Source: a virus
Direction: 5' to 3' (one strand)
Length of the DNA: 40,179 bases
Virus record (IMG/VR): IMGVR_UViG_3300025617_000048
Location: 1-40,179 of that record
Positions 38,090 to 40,179 of the stretch are shown in pieces. Both the position numbers and the translations under genes were made by a program. A model generated the notes under the pieces. It saw only the letters and a program-made list of their open reading frames with translations. It ran no database searches and had not been told where the DNA came from. Position 1 is the first letter of the stretch. The number at the start of each line of letters is the position of its first letter.

Positions 38090-38868
38090 TTCGTCAAGGT
38101 ACAAATATTTTAAAAGAAAATTCAAAAAATAGATTAGATTTTAAACCTGATCTTAAACAAATTAATTTTTTAGACCGCAGGGTTTACAAAAGAGATGAAG
38201 GAGTATATTATCCCTCAGTCACTACTATCCTTCAATATATGCCAAAGAATAAATTCTTTGATAACTGGTTAAAAGATGTAGGGCATAATGCTGATCTTAT
38301 TATGAGAAAAGCAGGTAAAGAAGGAACCCAGGTACATGAAGCAGCAGAAGCTCTTGTAAAAGGTGAAGAAGTAAACTGGATGGATGATTACGGCAATGCT
38401 AAGTATTCTCAAATAGTATGGGAGATGATTTTAAAGTTCTATGATTTTTGGTCTACTCATAAGCCTGAATTAATCTCCACTGAAGAATTTGTATTTTCGG
38501 ATAAATTTAAATATGCAGGTACTGCTGACTTAGTTGTAAAAATGGATGGTGAAACCTGGCTTTTAGATTTAAAGACTTCTAATTCACTACATAGAGCTTA
38601 TAATCTACAACTTTCAGCATACGCTAAAGCTATAGAGGAAGTTAAAGGTATAAAAATAGACAGAACCGGCATCATATGGTTGAAATCCAGTACTAGATCT
38701 GCTTCTAAAAAGAAAGGAGTATACCAAGGAAAAGGATGGCAGATAAAAGTTATAGATGAGATAGATTATAATTTTGATTTATTTAAAACAATATATAAAC
38801 TATATTCATTAGAAAACCCAGTTACGGAACCTATTTATAAAAAGTACCCAACTAGTTTAAAATTATGA
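38086..38868 (+). CDS. PD-(D/E)XK nuclease (RecB/Cas4-like exonuclease)
   Basis: 260 residues. The core of the PD-(D/E)XK fold is clear: YAGTADLVVKM with Asp148, then WLLDLKTSNS with Asp161-x-Lys163, then the RecB-type motif YNLQLSAYAKAIEE with Gln and Tyr. The N-terminal part has VYYPSVTTILQYMPK, typical of phage members. It is probably an exonuclease in recombination or DNA processing, next to the primase. ATGA overlaps at both ends put it in the primase operon. Confidence 0.85.
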   Translation: MIRQGTNILKENSKNRLDFKPDLKQINFLDRRVYKRDEGVYYPSVTTILQYMPKNKFFDNWLKDVGHNADLIMRKAGKEGTQVHEAAEALVKGEEVNWMDDYGNAKYSQIVWEMILKFYDFWSTHKPELISTEEFVFSDKFKYAGTADLVVKMDGETWLLDLKTSNSLHRAYNLQLSAYAKAIEEVKGIKIDRTGIIWLKSSTRSASKKKGVYQGKGWQIKVIDEIDYNFDLFKTIYKLYSLENPVTEPIYKKYPTSLKL

Positions 38869-39533
38869 AAAAAATACTAATAGTACTTTCTTTTACCTTA
38901 CTTAGTTCATGTGGAGTTGAATGGCAATATGTTACTTTAAATCATGCTGCTCAAGTAGATGGAATCTATAGATCTAGCGATTATAGAGTGAATACTATTA
39001 ATTATAATTTTTCTTTATATAGCTTTAATCAACCTTTTATTTGGAGTGATCCTATGTTTGGTAATAGGTATAATTTCTACAATCCCTACTTAGGTTATAG
39101 TTCATATTGGAACAGATGGAATTGGTACTATCCAAATAATAACTGGTATTGGAATAGATGGAATAGACCCTATAGGTATTGGAACTACTATAACCCGTAC
39201 TTTAGAAGAACTAATGTAAATTATGTAAATGGATATAGAGCAAGAACCTCATCTATTTATAATAATAGAACAAATATATTAAATTTAAATAGAAATGATC
39301 AAACTACTAGATCTAATAAAAGAACAAAACGAGTCAAAACCCAAAGCTATAGTAATGGCAGGAGGAGCAGGAGCAGGCAAGTCATTCCTAATCAATCAAC
39401 TAGGACTAATCAGCCTACCAATGTTCAACCCAGACAAGTACGTGGAAGATCCAGATCATCCGTACCACAACAATCTGTCCGCAGCCAGCGGCCAAGTAGA
39501 CAAAGACGTAGCAGCAGCAGCGGAAACAGGTAA
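38865..39533 (+). CDS. Tyr/Trp/Asn-rich lipoprotein with overprinted C-terminus
   Basis: 222 residues. Lipoprotein signal MKKILIVLSFTLLSSC with lipidated Cys16. Residues about 50-115 are extremely rich in Tyr, Trp, Asn and Arg (YWNRWNWYYPNNNWYWNRWN); a similar composition occurs in uncharacterised flavobacterial lipoproteins, so a host origin is likely. From about residue 144 the protein becomes Arg/Ser/Gln/Thr-rich and hydrophilic; this part is read from the same 239 bp as the start of the P-loop kinase gene in another frame. The C-terminus could bind nucleic acid, wall or capsule polymers. Function unknown; an envelope location is predicted. Confidence 0.75.
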   Translation: MKKILIVLSFTLLSSCGVEWQYVTLNHAAQVDGIYRSSDYRVNTINYNFSLYSFNQPFIWSDPMFGNRYNFYNPYLGYSSYWNRWNWYYPNNNWYWNRWNRPYRYWNYYNPYFRRTNVNYVNGYRARTSSIYNNRTNILNLNRNDQTTRSNKRTKRVKTQSYSNGRRSRSRQVIPNQSTRTNQPTNVQPRQVRGRSRSSVPQQSVRSQRPSRQRRSSSSGNR

Positions 39534-40179
39534 ATCTCTTATTTGGGATACTACAGCATCTAATCCTTCTAAAGTACAAAACTTATTAGATAAAGGATAC
39601 GATGTATACATGATTATGGTATACACTCATCCTATGATTGCTTTCATAAATAATTTTTCTAGACAGAGAAGAGTACCTAAATCAGCTGTATTCTCTACTT
39701 GGCGTAATGTTTATGATTTAATTGGACGTTATAAAGATATGCTTGGAGATAATTTTTCTTTATCTATCAACATGCGAAATAATAAGTTCGCAAAAGAGGT
39801 AGAAGGATTTAATAAAGCAGCAGAGAGAGGAGTAGAAGGAGTTACTAATTACTTAGAAGACTATATGGAGCAAAACGGAGGCAAAGATGCTTTTGGTTCT
39901 ACATTTAGAACAGACTACGAACTTCCATCAGAAGAAGCTATCCAGGCGTTTAATCAAGAAATGACAGATATAGAATTCGATAGAGAGAATGAATCTATGG
40001 TAAAAGAGCTTAAAAAATACTGGGTTAAATTTTATGATAAAAACGGCACTGGTCCTGGTGATGTAAAAATGAGAAGTAAAATAGCTACTATTGAAAGAAG
40101 ATATAATAGTAATAAAGAAAGAGAAAGACAGGTCTTAACAGACATTGCAGATATGTTGGTTGATAGAGAGTTTCAAGAA
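39295..40179 (+). CDS. Zeta-toxin-like P-loop kinase (cut by window end)
   Basis: 295 codons open to the window edge. Walker A motif G23-G-A-G-A-G-K-S30 follows a beta strand (KAIVMAGG). Further zeta-toxin/polynucleotide-kinase-like features: FNPDKYVEDPDHP, a helix SAASGQVDKDVAAAAETG, LIWDTTASNPSKV (about 82-94) and a later Arg-rich lid (FSRQRRVPKS). ATG 39295 is preferred because starting at Met21 would delete the strand before the P-loop. The first 239 bp are shared with the lipoprotein frame. It may phosphorylate nucleotides, sugars or RNA ends; as a zeta relative it could also be a toxin, but the substrate is unknown. Confidence 0.8.
   Translation, partial: MIKLLDLIKEQNESKPKAIVMAGGAGAGKSFLINQLGLISLPMFNPDKYVEDPDHPYHNNLSAASGQVDKDVAAAAETGKSLIWDTTASNPSKVQNLLDKGYDVYMIMVYTHPMIAFINNFSRQRRVPKSAVFSTWRNVYDLIGRYKDMLGDNFSLSINMRNNKFAKEVEGFNKAAERGVEGVTNYLEDYMEQNGGKDAFGSTFRTDYELPSEEAIQAFNQEMTDIEFDRENESMVKELKKYWVKFYDKNGTGPGDVKMRSKIATIERRYNSNKERERQVLTDIADMLVDREFQE

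Overview
The window looks like part of a low-GC, T4-like contractile-tailed phage (myovirus-type Caudoviricetes) of a Bacteroidetes host, most likely a flavobacterium. The phage assignment rests on a collinear baseplate/tail block: a gp55-like late sigma factor, a gp5-like central spike, gp25, gp6, a very large tail-linked protein, a collar-domain fibre and three repeat-rich fibres. It is followed by a DnaG/gp61-type primase. The host assignment rests on two lines of evidence. Promoters follow the Bacteroidetes layout (TTG, 20 bases, TATNTT). There are also two lipoproteins, one with an acidic Gln-Glu-Glu stretch right after the lipid cysteine and one of the Tyr/Trp/Asn-rich kind that I associate with flavobacteria.

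Layout. Positions 1-5.3 kb hold small accessory (probably early) genes, many with their own nearly identical promoter-leader unit. One 57-codon gene lies on the minus strand, and the segment includes a T5orf172 nuclease-like protein and a lipoprotein. Positions 5.3-7.6 kb hold an HD-domain protein, a small membrane/coiled-coil protein and the late sigma factor. Positions 7.6-20 kb hold the baseplate and tail genes, packed with 1-nt (TAATG) overlaps or gaps of a few bases. Positions 19.6-33.5 kb hold two paralogous appendage proteins, then an intergenic group IA intron-like RNA (about 22.29-22.57 kb), then four fibre genes. The last fibre is 1670 residues with two collagen-like Gly-X-Y tracts. 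Positions 33.5-37.1 kb hold two paralogous small proteins, a glycosyltransferase-like protein, a GIY-YIG nuclease-like protein, small conserved phage proteins and a very short protein-kinase-like protein. Positions 37.16-40.18 kb hold the primase, a PD-(D/E)XK nuclease, a lipoprotein and a P-loop kinase that runs off the window.

How it fits together. The host-type promoters I found all serve accessory genes, the glycosyltransferase operon or the primase. I saw none in the gaps of the structural block, which would fit late transcription through the gp55-like sigma factor.

The most interesting points are: (i) a 239-bp out-of-frame overlap between the lipoprotein and P-loop kinase genes, where kinase codon choice changes at the lipoprotein stop codon; (ii) an intergenic, ORF-less group IA ribozyme core with no obvious P1 helix; (iii) a rigid promoter-leader cassette repeated across the accessory region and used once on the minus strand; (iv) a 143-aa kinase-fold protein that ends at its DFG-like aspartate; (v) two phage-encoded lipoproteins. 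Function calls come from reading motifs by eye; no database search was run.
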